Shown one piece after another: positions 43,040 through 52,565 of a stretch of DNA of 64,000 nucleotides. The DNA is from Bacteroidota bacterium (GTDB lineage Bacteria > Bacteroidota > Bacteroidia > Bacteroidales > UBA10428). The DNA lies in NCBI GenBank assembly GCA_023442525.1, contig JAEZZA010000020.1:1-64000 (forward strand), written 5' to 3'. The translations under genes were made by a program, and so were the position numbers. The first letter of the stretch is position 1. Every line of letters begins with the position of its first letter. The notes beneath the pieces were generated by a model. The model saw only the letters and a program-made list of their open reading frames with translations, was not told where the DNA came from and ran no database searches.

Positions 43040-44026
43040 ATGGAAGGAACCGGAATTGGAATTTACCTGGCCGTGGCAGTAGGAGTAATATTGCTTGTTT
43101 GGCTTTTCTTTTACTTTGTACCACTGGGATTATGGTTCAGTGCAGTATTTGCCAAAGTATACGTACCCATCTGGCAACTTATCGGTATGAGAATTCGTAA
43201 AGTTCCTCCTTCAATTATCCTGAATAACTTGGTGAGCGCAACCAAGGCAGGGTTGAACTTAAATGCCGATGAACTCGAAGCACATTATCTTGCCGGGGGA
43301 AATGTAAAACAGGTTATTAATGCACTGATATCGGCCGACAAGGCTAATATTCCCCTCGATTTTAAAGCGGGAACCGCAATCGACCTGGCCGGACGTAATG
43401 TTTTCGAAGCTGTTCAGATGTCGGTTAATCCAAAAGTTATCAATACTCCTCCTGTAACCGCGGTTGCAAAAGACGGAATCCAGCTTATCTGTAAAGCACG
43501 CGTTACCGTGCGTGCCAATATCAGGCAACTTGTTGGTGGTGCTGGTGAAGAAACCGTTCTTGCACGTGTTGGCGAAGGTATTGTTTCCTCCATCGGTTCG
43601 GCAGTTTCGCATAAGGAAGTGCTGGAAAACCCCGATAATATTTCGAAAGTGGTTTTAAACAAAGGCCTCGATGCAGGAACTGCTTTTGAAATTCTGTCTA
43701 TTGATATTGCTGACATTGATATTGGCAAAAACATTGGTGCTGTTTTGCAAATGGACCAGGCAAATGCCGATAAAAATATTGCCCAGGCAAAGGCGGAAGA
43801 GAAAAGAGCTATGGCTGTTGCAGTAGAGCAGGAAATGAAGGCCAAAGCGCAGGAAGCACGTGCCAAAGTTATCGAGGCTGAGGTAGAGATACCACTCGCC
43901 ATGGCTGAAGCTTTCCGCTCGGGAAATCTGGGAATTATGGATTATTACAAGCTGAAAAACATCGACGCTGATACACAGATGCGTGATTCCATAGCTAAAT
44001 CCGAAGGGAATTCCCCGAAGAAATAA
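43040..44026 (+). CDS. floA: Flotillin-like protein FloA
   Basis: A 328-residue flotillin-like scaffold of membrane microdomains. One N-terminal membrane helix or hairpin (~8-38), then the SPFH/PHB core (~40-230: PPSIILNNLVSATKAGLNLNADELEAHYLAGGNVKQVINALISADKANIPLDFKAG...), then an Ala/Glu-rich coiled coil (~240-300: AEEKRAMAVAVEQEMKAKAQEARAKV). It oligomerises into microdomains that concentrate signalling and protein-quality proteins. The NfeD-FloA pairing is the classic arrangement; clpS at the front ties it to proteolysis. It ends with a hairpin shared with the convergent phosphatase gene. Confidence 0.95.
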   Translation: MEGTGIGIYLAVAVGVILLVWLFFYFVPLGLWFSAVFAKVYVPIWQLIGMRIRKVPPSIILNNLVSATKAGLNLNADELEAHYLAGGNVKQVINALISADKANIPLDFKAGTAIDLAGRNVFEAVQMSVNPKVINTPPVTAVAKDGIQLICKARVTVRANIRQLVGGAGEETVLARVGEGIVSSIGSAVSHKEVLENPDNISKVVLNKGLDAGTAFEILSIDIADIDIGKNIGAVLQMDQANADKNIAQAKAEEKRAMAVAVEQEMKAKAQEARAKVIEAEVEIPLAMAEAFRSGNLGIMDYYKLKNIDADTQMRDSIAKSEGNSPKK

Positions 44027-44042
44027 TATTTACCACAGTAAG

Positions 44043-44068
44043 CCTGCGTCGGCCATGTCCGACGCAGG
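44043..44068. terminator. Bidirectional hairpin between convergent floA and HAD genes
   Basis: CCTGCGTCGG (44043-44052) and CCGACGCAGG (44059-44068) form a perfect 10-bp G/C-rich stem with a 6-nt loop. It lies 16 bp past floA and 13 bp past the HAD stop. No good T-run follows on either side, so it may act as an mRNA 3' cap rather than an efficient terminator. Confidence 0.55.
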
Positions 44069-44081
44069 ATACTTCACTTTC

Positions 44082-44783
44082 CTACAAAATCTCCCTTAGT
44101 CCTGAAATTTCCTTTATTTCGAAAGTAGGGGCTGTTCTGCACGGCCTGTTATGCAAATTAAAATATACCTGGTCGATTCCTGCATTTAAACCTCCATGTA
44201 TATCGGCTTCAGGATCATCACCGATAATCAGGCATTCATTCTTGTGCGCGTGAACCGATTTAATGGCGTATTCAAAAAATCTACGGTCGGGCTTCTGATA
44301 ACCCACCATTTCGGCCATAAAAAGTTTTTTAAAGTAATGCTGTAAACCGCAACTGCTTATCTTGAGCAATTGAATTTCCGAAAACCCGTTTGTCAGAATA
44401 TAAAGATTATACTTCCCGGCCAGATAGGATAAGGTTTCATGTACACCGGGGAATAAATGAGTTTTGGTGGGAGCCGTCTGAATATATAATTCATTGGTTT
44501 TCCTTACCAGTTCTTCATCTTCAATACCCAATTCACGAAATGTCAGGATTAACCGGTCTCTTCGCATGGCTTCCTTATTCATCCTGCCTTTGCGGTATTC
44601 CGTCCAGAGTTTTTCGTTATATATTTCATATAATTCGATAAACCGGTCAAATTCACTTATGTGCTTTGATAATCCGAGATTTTCAAAAACATCGCAAAAA
44701 GCTTCCCTCGAATTAGCCCTGAAATCCCATAACGTATTATCGAGATCAAAGAACAGATGTTTATAGTTTCTCAAGTTGTGCAT
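44082..44783 (-). CDS. HAD-family hydrolase, YjjG type
   Basis: A 233-residue HAD phosphatase resembling YjjG (nucleotidase/noncanonical-nucleotide phosphatase). Motif I is FFDLDNTLWDF (Asp nucleophile), motif II LTNGFSEIQ, motif III lies in GYQKPDRRFF with its Lys, and motif IV is IIGDDPEADIHGG. The cap is a helical insertion (~20-95) as in the YjjG class, and GAKIDQVYFN-like text (GIDQVYFNLHNR) is the normal end of the family. It is single, divergent from MurF-Alr. Confidence 0.9.
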   Translation of the reverse strand: MHNLRNYKHLFFDLDNTLWDFRANSREAFCDVFENLGLSKHISEFDRFIELYEIYNEKLWTEYRKGRMNKEAMRRDRLILTFRELGIEDEELVRKTNELYIQTAPTKTHLFPGVHETLSYLAGKYNLYILTNGFSEIQLLKISSCGLQHYFKKLFMAEMVGYQKPDRRFFEYAIKSVHAHKNECLIIGDDPEADIHGGLNAGIDQVYFNLHNRPCRTAPTFEIKEISGLREIL

Positions 44784-44813
44784 TTATTTTCGTAATCCTG
44801 AATCGTTTCGGTT

Positions 44814-44821
44814 TATATTTG
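44814..44821 (+). promoter_or_regulatory. Candidate -7 box of the murF-alr gene
   Basis: TATATTTG fits TAnnTTTG exactly, 60 bases before the ATG at 44881. A TTTTCG with 21-base spacing upstream is a weak -33 candidate. Confidence 0.4.
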
Positions 44822-44880
44822 CATGAATTTAGCTTATTAGCCGTAAAGGTATAATACTGCGGTAAATTGCATTGATGTAA

Positions 44881-47340
44881 ATGCCTGTTTATTCACTTAA
44901 AGCCCTTGCAGATGTTGCTCAAGGCATTCTTAAAGGTAAGAATGACCTTGAAATAAACCAATTGCTTACCGACAGCAGATCTGCCGCATCCGACTCCTCT
45001 CTTTATTTTGCAATAATCGGTCCGAACCATGACGGGCACCGTTTTGTTCCGGAACTTTATCAAAGAGGCGTCAGAGCCTTTGTTATCTCTGCTGAAATTG
45101 ACTATACACTATATCCGGATGCAGGATTTATTCTTGTTAACAATACACTTAGGGCACTTCAGGATATAGCAGCATTTCATCGCAGCCGGTTTTCATGCGA
45201 GATCCTGGCCGTTACAGGAAGTAACGGAAAGACAATTGTTAAAGAATGGCTTTATCATTGCCTTTCAGATGAATTTGTAATTACGCGGAGTCCGAAAAGT
45301 TATAATTCTCAGATTGGTGTTCCGCTTTCGCTATGGTTGCTTGACAGCCACACGGAACTGGGAATCATTGAGGCCGGAATATCACAACCCGGTGAAATGG
45401 ATTCACTCGAAAGGATTATCAAATGCAGTTGCGGACTGTTTACAAACATCGGTGAGCCACACCAGGAGAATTTTATCAGCATACGTCAAAAAGTAAACGA
45501 AAAACTCAGGCTTTTCCGGAACTGCCAGGTATTGATCTATTGCACCGATCATCGCGAAGTGTATGAGGCCATACAGGATGATGAGCAGTTGAGGCAAAAG
45601 CAACATTTTACCTGGTCGTTACACAATAAAGGTAACGTAAACGTTGAAATAGTCGGCAAAAGCACGGCTACAACGAATATACGAATCAGGTACGGTAAAA
45701 TGGATTATTCCGTCTCTATTCCTTATGCCGATCATGCTTCGATAGAAAATGCCATTCATTGCATCTCGTTCATGCTTTATAAGGGCGTTTCTCCACAGGT
45801 AATTGAAGATAAAGTAAAGGATCTTCCACCGGTCGCCATGAGGCTCGAGCAGAAGAGCGCCATTAACAACTGCACACTGATTAACGACAGTTATAATTCC
45901 GATCTGAATTCACTTGCCATTGCACTTGATGTTCTTAACCGGCAGGTTCAGCATAAAACACGTACCCTGATACTTTCAGATATCTATCAAACCGGGCGCA
46001 GTCCGGAAGATTTATACCTGCAGGTGGGTCGTCTGCTGAAAGAAAAAAAAGTATCACGGATAATAGGAATAGGTGATCAAATCAGCAGATTTTCATCGTA
46101 TTTTTCTGTTCCCGGTAGTTTCTTCGATACCACAGAATCCTTCCTTGGCAGTTTTGATCAGGATTCATACAGGGATGAAGCTATTCTATTGAAAGGTGCC
46201 CGAACATTTGGATTTGAAAGGATTGCGTCACTTCTTGAACAAAAGAAACACACAACACGGGTTGAAATCAACCTCAACGCGCTGGCTCACAATCTGAATT
46301 ACTTCCGCTCACTCCTGAAGCCAACCACCAAAACCATGGTTATGGTAAAGGCTTTATCGTATGGAAGCGGAAGGCATGAAATTGCCAGTGTTCTGCAATT
46401 TCAGCGTGTCGATTACCTGGGCGTGGCCATAGCCGACGAAGGGGTAAGCCTCAGAAACGCGAGAATTAACATTCCGGTTATGGTTATGAACCCGGAGCCC
46501 GAATCGTTCGACACCATTATTCAACACCGGCTTGAGCCCGAAATATACAGCCTGAAATTATTGGATCAGTTCAGTAAATCGGTATTGCGTAACCAGGACA
46601 GTAATTACCCGGTTCATATAAAAATCGACAGCGGAATGCACCGGCTGGGTTTTATGCCCACGGAAATCGCAGCATTGTGTGAAAACCTTGTGAGAAATAA
46701 AAATATCAGGGTTCAGTCGATATTTTCGCATCTTGCGGGTAGTGATGAGGAACAATTCGATGAATTTACCCGGGAACAGATTCGGGTTTTCACCGAACAA
46801 TCGGAATTCATCATTAAATCGCTTCAATACCCTGTGATCAGGCATATCCTGAATACTTCAGGGATCGAGAGATTCCCCGGTGCACAGTTTGATATGGTTC
46901 GGCTGGGTATTGGACTATATGGAGTAAGCAGTACAGGATCGAAATCGCTTCGCAATGTAAGTACGTTGAAAAGTTCAATTCTTCAGGTTAAAACCGTATT
47001 ACCTGGGGAAACAGTAGGCTACAGCCGTCGTGGGATTCCATCGCGACCATCTAAAATTGCCATAATTCCTGTAGGATATGCCGACGGCATTAACCGGAGA
47101 CTCAGCAACGGGAACGGGGCTTTTATAGTAAATGGAAAACCCGCACCGGTAATCGGGAACATATGCATGGATATGACCATGATTGATATTACAGGTATTG
47201 ATGCAAAAGAAGGTGATGAGGTTGAAATATTCGGGCAGGAAAATCCGCTTAACGAAATGGCAAAACGTCTGCAGACCATTCCTTATGAAATTCTCACCGG
47301 AGTTTCGGAAAGAGTAAAACGTGTTTATTTTTACGAATAA
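44881..47340 (+). CDS. Bifunctional MurF-alanine racemase
   Basis: A fusion of 819 residues that joins two steps of peptidoglycan precursor synthesis. Residues ~1-445 are MurF, which adds D-Ala-D-Ala to UDP-MurNAc-tripeptide: the ATP site is AVTGSNGKTIVKEWL, and NDSYNSDLNSL marks the family. Residues ~455-819 are alanine racemase: the PLP Lys lies in MVMVKALSYGSG, and the C-terminal Tyr/Arg-containing GNICMDMTMIDIT block is present. The fused enzyme is characteristic of Bacteroidota and would couple D-Ala supply to its use. The MurF half lacks some usual catalytic consensus residues, so its activity is uncertain; the racemase half looks complete. Confidence 0.93.
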   Translation: MPVYSLKALADVAQGILKGKNDLEINQLLTDSRSAASDSSLYFAIIGPNHDGHRFVPELYQRGVRAFVISAEIDYTLYPDAGFILVNNTLRALQDIAAFHRSRFSCEILAVTGSNGKTIVKEWLYHCLSDEFVITRSPKSYNSQIGVPLSLWLLDSHTELGIIEAGISQPGEMDSLERIIKCSCGLFTNIGEPHQENFISIRQKVNEKLRLFRNCQVLIYCTDHREVYEAIQDDEQLRQKQHFTWSLHNKGNVNVEIVGKSTATTNIRIRYGKMDYSVSIPYADHASIENAIHCISFMLYKGVSPQVIEDKVKDLPPVAMRLEQKSAINNCTLINDSYNSDLNSLAIALDVLNRQVQHKTRTLILSDIYQTGRSPEDLYLQVGRLLKEKKVSRIIGIGDQISRFSSYFSVPGSFFDTTESFLGSFDQDSYRDEAILLKGARTFGFERIASLLEQKKHTTRVEINLNALAHNLNYFRSLLKPTTKTMVMVKALSYGSGRHEIASVLQFQRVDYLGVAIADEGVSLRNARINIPVMVMNPEPESFDTIIQHRLEPEIYSLKLLDQFSKSVLRNQDSNYPVHIKIDSGMHRLGFMPTEIAALCENLVRNKNIRVQSIFSHLAGSDEEQFDEFTREQIRVFTEQSEFIIKSLQYPVIRHILNTSGIERFPGAQFDMVRLGIGLYGVSSTGSKSLRNVSTLKSSILQVKTVLPGETVGYSRRGIPSRPSKIAIIPVGYADGINRRLSNGNGAFIVNGKPAPVIGNICMDMTMIDITGIDAKEGDEVEIFGQENPLNEMAKRLQTIPYEILTGVSERVKRVYFYE

Positions 47341-47353
47341 CCTCAACACCTGA

Positions 47354-48442
47354 ATGAAGGTTTTTCTGGTAAATACAAACAAAGCCTGGGGAGGTGGAGA
47401 AAAATGGCATTTCGAGACTGCTCTGACATTACAAAGGGAAGGATTCGAAGTAGCCATGATCTGCGCTTCGGGCTTTGAACTGTTTAACAGGTGCCTCGAT
47501 GCCGGTATTCAGACAACTGGTATAACATCAGGAAACCTGGGTTTTCTGAATTTATTCCGCATGAACCGGTTGGTACGGATGTTCAAATCGGGTCGCCCCG
47601 ACCTGGTGATCCTCAATCTTTCATCGGACCTTAAAACATCTGGTATTGCAGCAAAACTAGCCGGCATCAGAAATATCATTTATCGAAGGGGAAATGCCAA
47701 ACCGGTAAAAAACAGCATCCTGAACCGTTTTCTTTTTCAAAAGGTTATTACAGGTGTCATTGCCAATTCGGAAGAAACCCGTAAATCAATTCTGGTGAAT
47801 AATCCCCGGCTCTTTCCATCGGAGAAAATAAGGGTACTGTATAATGGTATCAACCTGGAATCGTACGACCGGGCGGAGATCGGAAAAGTTTATAAAGAAA
47901 AAGACAGCCGGGTTATTCTGGGTTCTGCCGGAAGATTGTCGCACGAAAAAGGGCATCACCTGTTGATTGAAGCGGTTGCGTTATTGAATGATTCCGGATT
48001 ACCTTTTACCCTTCTGATTGCAGGTGACGGGCCTGAATTGGGCCATCTTGCTGAAAAATGCAGGGAATCGGGTATCGACAACCGGGTGGTATTTACAGGG
48101 TTTATTACAAACATCAAATCCTTCATGGAAACAATTGATATTTTTGTTTTGCCATCTTTGTGGGAAGGATTTGGCTATGTTACAATTGAAGCCATGGCAT
48201 CGCGTAAGCCGGTTATAGCATTCAAAACAGGCAGCAATCCAGAAATCATAGAGGATGGAAGTACAGGTTGTATGATAAACTGTTATGACACTCATGAACT
48301 TGCTGAAAAAATCAAAATATTATCTGTGAATAAGCAGTTAAGAGAGGAAATGGGAGCTGCGGGGCGCAAAAGGGCTGAGAATATGTTCAGTTCTGTTAAA
48401 TCCGAGAAGGCGTTGTTGGAGTATCTCAGATTGTTTAATTAA
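47354..48442 (+). CDS. Glycosyltransferase family 4
   Basis: A GT-B fold glycosyltransferase of 362 residues. The N-terminal domain begins MKVFLVNTNKAWGGGEKWHFETALTLQREGFEVAMICA; the C-terminal GT4 domain contains LGSAGRLSHEKGHHLLIEAV, the donor-binding LLIAGDGPELGHL and the E-x7-E-like segment PSLWEGFGYVTIEAMA. It probably uses a nucleotide-sugar to extend an envelope polysaccharide or LPS core. It begins 13 bp after MurF-Alr and is likely co-transcribed. No other envelope glycosyltransferase adjoins it, so acceptor and sugar remain open. Confidence 0.92.
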   Translation: MKVFLVNTNKAWGGGEKWHFETALTLQREGFEVAMICASGFELFNRCLDAGIQTTGITSGNLGFLNLFRMNRLVRMFKSGRPDLVILNLSSDLKTSGIAAKLAGIRNIIYRRGNAKPVKNSILNRFLFQKVITGVIANSEETRKSILVNNPRLFPSEKIRVLYNGINLESYDRAEIGKVYKEKDSRVILGSAGRLSHEKGHHLLIEAVALLNDSGLPFTLLIAGDGPELGHLAEKCRESGIDNRVVFTGFITNIKSFMETIDIFVLPSLWEGFGYVTIEAMASRKPVIAFKTGSNPEIIEDGSTGCMINCYDTHELAEKIKILSVNKQLREEMGAAGRKRAENMFSSVKSEKALLEYLRLFN

Positions 48443-48468
48443 TCAAATCCATTTGAAAACAGACATAC

Positions 48469-49767
48469 ATGAAACAGGTAGAGAAAATTTTCAAGCTTAG
48501 TGAACACGGTACTAATGTCCGCACCGAGATTGTTGCAGGTATCACCACATTTATGACCATGGCCTATATTCTGGCTGTGAACCCATATATTCTGAGCAGT
48601 ACCGGTATGGACAAGGATGCAGTATTTACTGCCACAGCTCTCTCAGCGTTTATAGCCATAGTTTTTATGGCCTTGCTTGCCAATCTTCCCGTGGCATTGG
48701 CTCCCGGAATGGGATTGAATGCCTTTTTTGCCTACACGGTGGTCTTACAAATGGGATATAGCTGGGAAATGGCTCTTACCGCGGTTTTTATTGAAGGATT
48801 GATTTTCATTGTTTTCAGTTTTTTTGGAATTCGCGAAGCAATTATTGATAGTATACCCTTAAGCCTGAAGAATGCTATTTCGGTGGGAATAGGACTTTAT
48901 ATAGCATTAATCGGCTTCAGTAATGCGGGAATCATTATAAAAAACGATGCTACATTGGTGGCTTTGGGCGATTTAGCGAGCCCTGCCGTTTTAATAGCAC
49001 TCGTCGGAATTATTATAACAAGTGTTTTACTGGTATTACGGGTAAAAGCGGCGCTTGTTATCGGAATAATCGTAACGGCAGCTATTGGTATTCCTGCAGG
49101 AATAACCAAATTACCCGAAGGAGGACTCATCAGCCTGCCACCGTCACTGGAACCCATATTCTTCAAATTTGACTTCAGTAAAGTCTTGTCATGGGATATG
49201 TTGCTGGTTATTTTTACATTCCTTTTCGTAGATATATTTGATACTGTTGGTACATTGGTAGGCGTTTGTTCCAAAGCCAATCTGCTCGACAAAAAAGGGA
49301 AAGTACCGCGGGCAACCCAGGCACTCCTTGCCGATGCAATAGGTACAACAGCCGGTGCAATGCTCGGAACCAGCACAGTAACATCATACATCGAGAGTGC
49401 ATCGGGCGTACAGGCAGGCGGTAAGACCGGATTAACATCGCTTACCACGGGATTTCTGTTCCTTATATCGCTGTTTCTGGCTCCCCTGTTTCTTATGATT
49501 CCCGGTTCGGCAACTGCTCCGGCGCTTGTACTGGTAGGACTGTTTATGATAAGTCCTATTCAGAGGATTAACCTCGACGATTATGCCGAATCGATACCCG
49601 TATTCCTTACTATAATTATGATGCCATTAGCCTACAGTATTTCCGAAGGTATTGCTTTTGGAATGCTCAGTTTTGTTCTTATCAAAACATTTACCGGCAA
49701 GTGGAAGGAGGTTTCAATGGTTATGTACATACTGGCAGTACTTTTTATTCTTAAGCATGTGTTATAA
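48469..49767 (+). CDS. NCS2-family purine permease (AzgA-like)
   Basis: A 432-residue inner-membrane permease of the AzgA/NCS2 group, which imports adenine, guanine or hypoxanthine with protons. About 12-14 helices. Recognisable segments: the N-terminal TEIVAGITTFMTMAYILAVNP, the conserved LAPGMGLNAFFAYTVV, the substrate-site VDIFDTVGTLVG and the TSTVTSYIESASGVQAGGKTGLTSLTTG block. Short 26-bp gap to the preceding glycosyltransferase. A -7-type box (TATCTTTG at 49802-49809) starts the next operon, so this gene probably ends the previous one. Confidence 0.93.
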   Translation: MKQVEKIFKLSEHGTNVRTEIVAGITTFMTMAYILAVNPYILSSTGMDKDAVFTATALSAFIAIVFMALLANLPVALAPGMGLNAFFAYTVVLQMGYSWEMALTAVFIEGLIFIVFSFFGIREAIIDSIPLSLKNAISVGIGLYIALIGFSNAGIIIKNDATLVALGDLASPAVLIALVGIIITSVLLVLRVKAALVIGIIVTAAIGIPAGITKLPEGGLISLPPSLEPIFFKFDFSKVLSWDMLLVIFTFLFVDIFDTVGTLVGVCSKANLLDKKGKVPRATQALLADAIGTTAGAMLGTSTVTSYIESASGVQAGGKTGLTSLTTGFLFLISLFLAPLFLMIPGSATAPALVLVGLFMISPIQRINLDDYAESIPVFLTIIMMPLAYSISEGIAFGMLSFVLIKTFTGKWKEVSMVMYILAVLFILKHVL

Positions 49768-49801
49768 TATATAACCTGAAGTCGGTTATTATGGATAATT
49801 T

Positions 49802-49809
49802 TATCTTTG
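49802..49809 (+). promoter_or_regulatory. Candidate -7 box of the PASTA-T9SS-RluD operon
   Basis: TATCTTTG is an exact TAnnTTTG, 33 bases before the PASTA gene ATG. No obvious -33 TTTG was found. Confidence 0.45.
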
Positions 49810-49842
49810 TCTGTCCGTTAATACCATATTCCAACTAGAAAA

Positions 49843-50682
49843 ATGAACTTACAAGACCACCTTAAGAATCTGATCCGCTATATTGAAGAAAGAATATGGC
49901 TTAGAAATATAGTTCTGGCCTTTCTCATCATTATTTTCGGCACTGCACTTATTATGCAGTTGCTTAAAATTGTCACCCGGCACAATCGCAACCTGAGTGT
50001 TCCCGATTTTGCAGGACTTACGTTTCATGAAGCGCGTTCATTAGCTGATAACCGTAACCTGCGGGTTGAAGTATTTGACTCTGTATTCCTCGCCGATTTT
50101 GAAAGAGGAACGGTTGTAGAACAGCATCCAAGAGCCGGTTTTATGGTGAAAAAGAACAGAATGATATTTCTCACTATGAACGCCAACAATCCTGAACGGG
50201 TTGTAATGCCAAACTTAGTGGATCTGACTTTTATACAGGCACGTGCCAAACTCGAATCGTTTGGGTTGAAAGTGGGCAAAATTACATACGAACCCGATAT
50301 GGGCCTTAATATGGTGCTGGCCCAGCGGATAACAGGCAAGAACCTCGTTCCCGGCGATTCTGTTGTAAAAGGATCAAAGATTGATCTGGTATTAGGAAAG
50401 GGACTCAGTGACGAACGGACCGGGGTGCCCGACCTGATCGGGCTGTCGCTCGAAGCAGCCAATATTATGGCATCAGACCGGTTTCTGAGCATTGGCGCGG
50501 CAGTGCGTGATCAGTCGGTAGCAAGTGATGAAGATGAAATCAACGCTGTGGTTTACCGGCAAAGACCCGAACCCGGGGGATCATTGCCCATGGGCGCATC
50601 GATTGATGTATGGATCACTCTCGATTCGACAAAGGTGCCGATATTTAATCAAACTGTTGACTCGTTAGCTTTTGATGAATAG
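49843..50682 (+). CDS. PASTA-domain membrane protein
   Basis: A 279-residue protein with a cytoplasmic N-terminus, one membrane helix (~22-44) and three periplasmic PASTA domains: ~50-115 (LSVPDFAGLTFHEARSLADN), ~118-185 (VVMPNLVDLTFIQARAKLESFGLKV) and ~190-265 (GVPDLIGLSLEAANIMASDRFLS). PASTA repeats bind peptidoglycan fragments or muropeptides in Ser/Thr kinases and PBPs, but there is no kinase or transpeptidase domain here. In Bacteroidota this stand-alone form commonly sits near rluD. It overlaps the following gene by 8 bp. Confidence 0.9.
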   Translation: MNLQDHLKNLIRYIEERIWLRNIVLAFLIIIFGTALIMQLLKIVTRHNRNLSVPDFAGLTFHEARSLADNRNLRVEVFDSVFLADFERGTVVEQHPRAGFMVKKNRMIFLTMNANNPERVVMPNLVDLTFIQARAKLESFGLKVGKITYEPDMGLNMVLAQRITGKNLVPGDSVVKGSKIDLVLGKGLSDERTGVPDLIGLSLEAANIMASDRFLSIGAAVRDQSVASDEDEINAVVYRQRPEPGGSLPMGASIDVWITLDSTKVPIFNQTVDSLAFDE

Positions 50683-52555
50683 ATACTGGAAAATTGCTTT
50701 TGTCATACTTGTAATACTGATACCCGGAGTGGCTTCGGCTCAGTCGTTGCGCGGAATTACTGAAAATCCGGTGATACTGCAGTATCGTTCACATCAGAAA
50801 ACTGTATTTAAGACGCAGTCTTCAGGCAGTAGCTATCTGCCATTCTTTGAGGACTTTTCTACCTCTTCGGTAGTGCCCGATCCGACAAAATGGACCGATC
50901 AGCACGTTTATATCAATAATTCATTTGCTATAGATCCCCCATCTGTTACAATAGCTACATTTGATGCTCTTGATCAGTATGGAAGAGTTTACTCCGTAAA
51001 GGGTACACCCCAATCGTCGGATACGTTGACCTCAGTGCCATTTGACCTTTCGGTATACCAGAACACTTCCGATACTGTCAGGCTCAGTTTTTTTTACCAA
51101 TGCGGTGGTCGTGGAGAAGTACCCGAATTTGATGATAAACTGGTACTGGAATTTTATCACACGGCCGACAGTACATGGGATGAAGTATGGTTTGTCAATG
51201 GAGGTGACACTTCAAGTTTTATCCAGGTCATAATGAAAGTGGATCCAAAATACTACCTCGATGGCTTCCGTTTCAGGTTCAGAAATTACACAAGCCTTTC
51301 GGCACAAGATGTTAACGGCGGACAGGGAGCATTGAGCAATGCCGATTGCTGGAACCTGGACTACATAATGATGAATACAGATCGGGTTTATAATCATCAG
51401 ACCCTTAATAATGACATTACCATTACAGATATTCCCCGGAATGTTCTCGACCTGTATGAAACTGTACCCTGGCATCATCTGAACTCGGCAGTAGCAGCAG
51501 GAATCGCCCGAAACAATATAATTTACGGAATAAGAAATTACATGTTGGACGGCGATTCGTCAAATATCGGACGCAGCTATTATGTCAGAAATTATAACAG
51601 CAGAACATTCGAAGACTATGAACCACCCTGGGATGAAGTTTTGCCCAACGGTAAGCTTGTATTTCGTGAGTTGCCATTATATACACGTTTTAATCGCGAC
51701 GACAATCGCGAGGAAGGAACTATCGAGATTGCCAGTTATTTAAGAACACTTGATTTCGGCCCCAAAGAAAATGATACTTCAAGGGTAATCCTCCATTTCG
51801 GAAACAGCTATGTTTACGACGACGGTTCACCCGAATTCGGTTTTGGGATTGAAGGCCAGTCAATGTATGGAGCTTTGCTGGCAATAAGGTTTCGCGTGTT
51901 TGAACCCGACACCCTTACGGCAATGGAGATCTTCTTTAACCGTGCTTACAACAATTACAACGAAACCATGCCTTTCCAGTTGTGCGTCTGGAAAAACAAC
52001 GGGTCAATGCCCGGAGAACTGATATATATGTCGGAAGACTATTATTATCCCGATTTCAGCTCAGACGAAGCCACCTTTAAGGAGTATAAATTCACGGAAA
52101 ATATAATTACCACCGATTCGATTATCTATGTCGGATTGAAACAGCTGACCGATGAATTCCTGAATATTGGCTACGACGTGAATAATAATAGCCTGTCGCG
52201 TGCCTATGTGAATACCTCTGGTGATTGGTACAGACTGTCAGGGAGCATGCGACCCGGAACCGTAATGATTAGGGCAGTTTTCGGGACCACCGGGGTTCAA
52301 ACAGGACTGGATGAAAACCCTGACCAGGTTCAGATAAATGTATTTCCGAATCCGGTATCTGAAATACTGAACATTAGCTCAGAAGAGGATGTGCGCCAGG
52401 TAAGCATTGTGGATGTATCCGGAAGAATTGTGCTTCAGCAAAGCGGCCAGGTAAGGCAGATAGACGTTTCTTCGCTGGAGCCGGGTTTATACCATTTGAT
52501 ATTCTCAACCGGCAATTCGCGTCAGGTAACGCGTAAAATAATTGTAAGCCGTTAA
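50675..52555 (+). CDS. Secreted protein with a type IX secretion C-terminal domain
   Basis: A T9SS cargo protein of 626 residues from the ATG at 50675; a TTG one codon upstream is also possible. Signal peptide ~1-22 (IPGVASAQS). Residues ~30-530 contain no recognisable catalytic domain; parts (~55-205) read as a beta-sandwich similar to immune-like or MAM-type modules, with FFEDFSTSSVVPDPTKW and LSFFYQCGGRGEVPEFDDKLVLEFY. The C-terminal ~75 residues are a type A sorting domain: INVFPNPVSEILNISSEED...VDVSGRIVLQQS...LEPGLYHLIFSTGNSRQVTRKIIVSR. It is exported across the outer membrane and likely attached to the surface. It is placed between PASTA and RluD genes, an odd location for a cargo gene. 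Role unknown. Confidence 0.85.
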   Translation: MNRYWKIAFVILVILIPGVASAQSLRGITENPVILQYRSHQKTVFKTQSSGSSYLPFFEDFSTSSVVPDPTKWTDQHVYINNSFAIDPPSVTIATFDALDQYGRVYSVKGTPQSSDTLTSVPFDLSVYQNTSDTVRLSFFYQCGGRGEVPEFDDKLVLEFYHTADSTWDEVWFVNGGDTSSFIQVIMKVDPKYYLDGFRFRFRNYTSLSAQDVNGGQGALSNADCWNLDYIMMNTDRVYNHQTLNNDITITDIPRNVLDLYETVPWHHLNSAVAAGIARNNIIYGIRNYMLDGDSSNIGRSYYVRNYNSRTFEDYEPPWDEVLPNGKLVFRELPLYTRFNRDDNREEGTIEIASYLRTLDFGPKENDTSRVILHFGNSYVYDDGSPEFGFGIEGQSMYGALLAIRFRVFEPDTLTAMEIFFNRAYNNYNETMPFQLCVWKNNGSMPGELIYMSEDYYYPDFSSDEATFKEYKFTENIITTDSIIYVGLKQLTDEFLNIGYDVNNNSLSRAYVNTSGDWYRLSGSMRPGTVMIRAVFGTTGVQTGLDENPDQVQINVFPNPVSEILNISSEEDVRQVSIVDVSGRIVLQQSGQVRQIDVSSLEPGLYHLIFSTGNSRQVTRKIIVSR

Positions 52556-52565
52556 TGCATTCATA

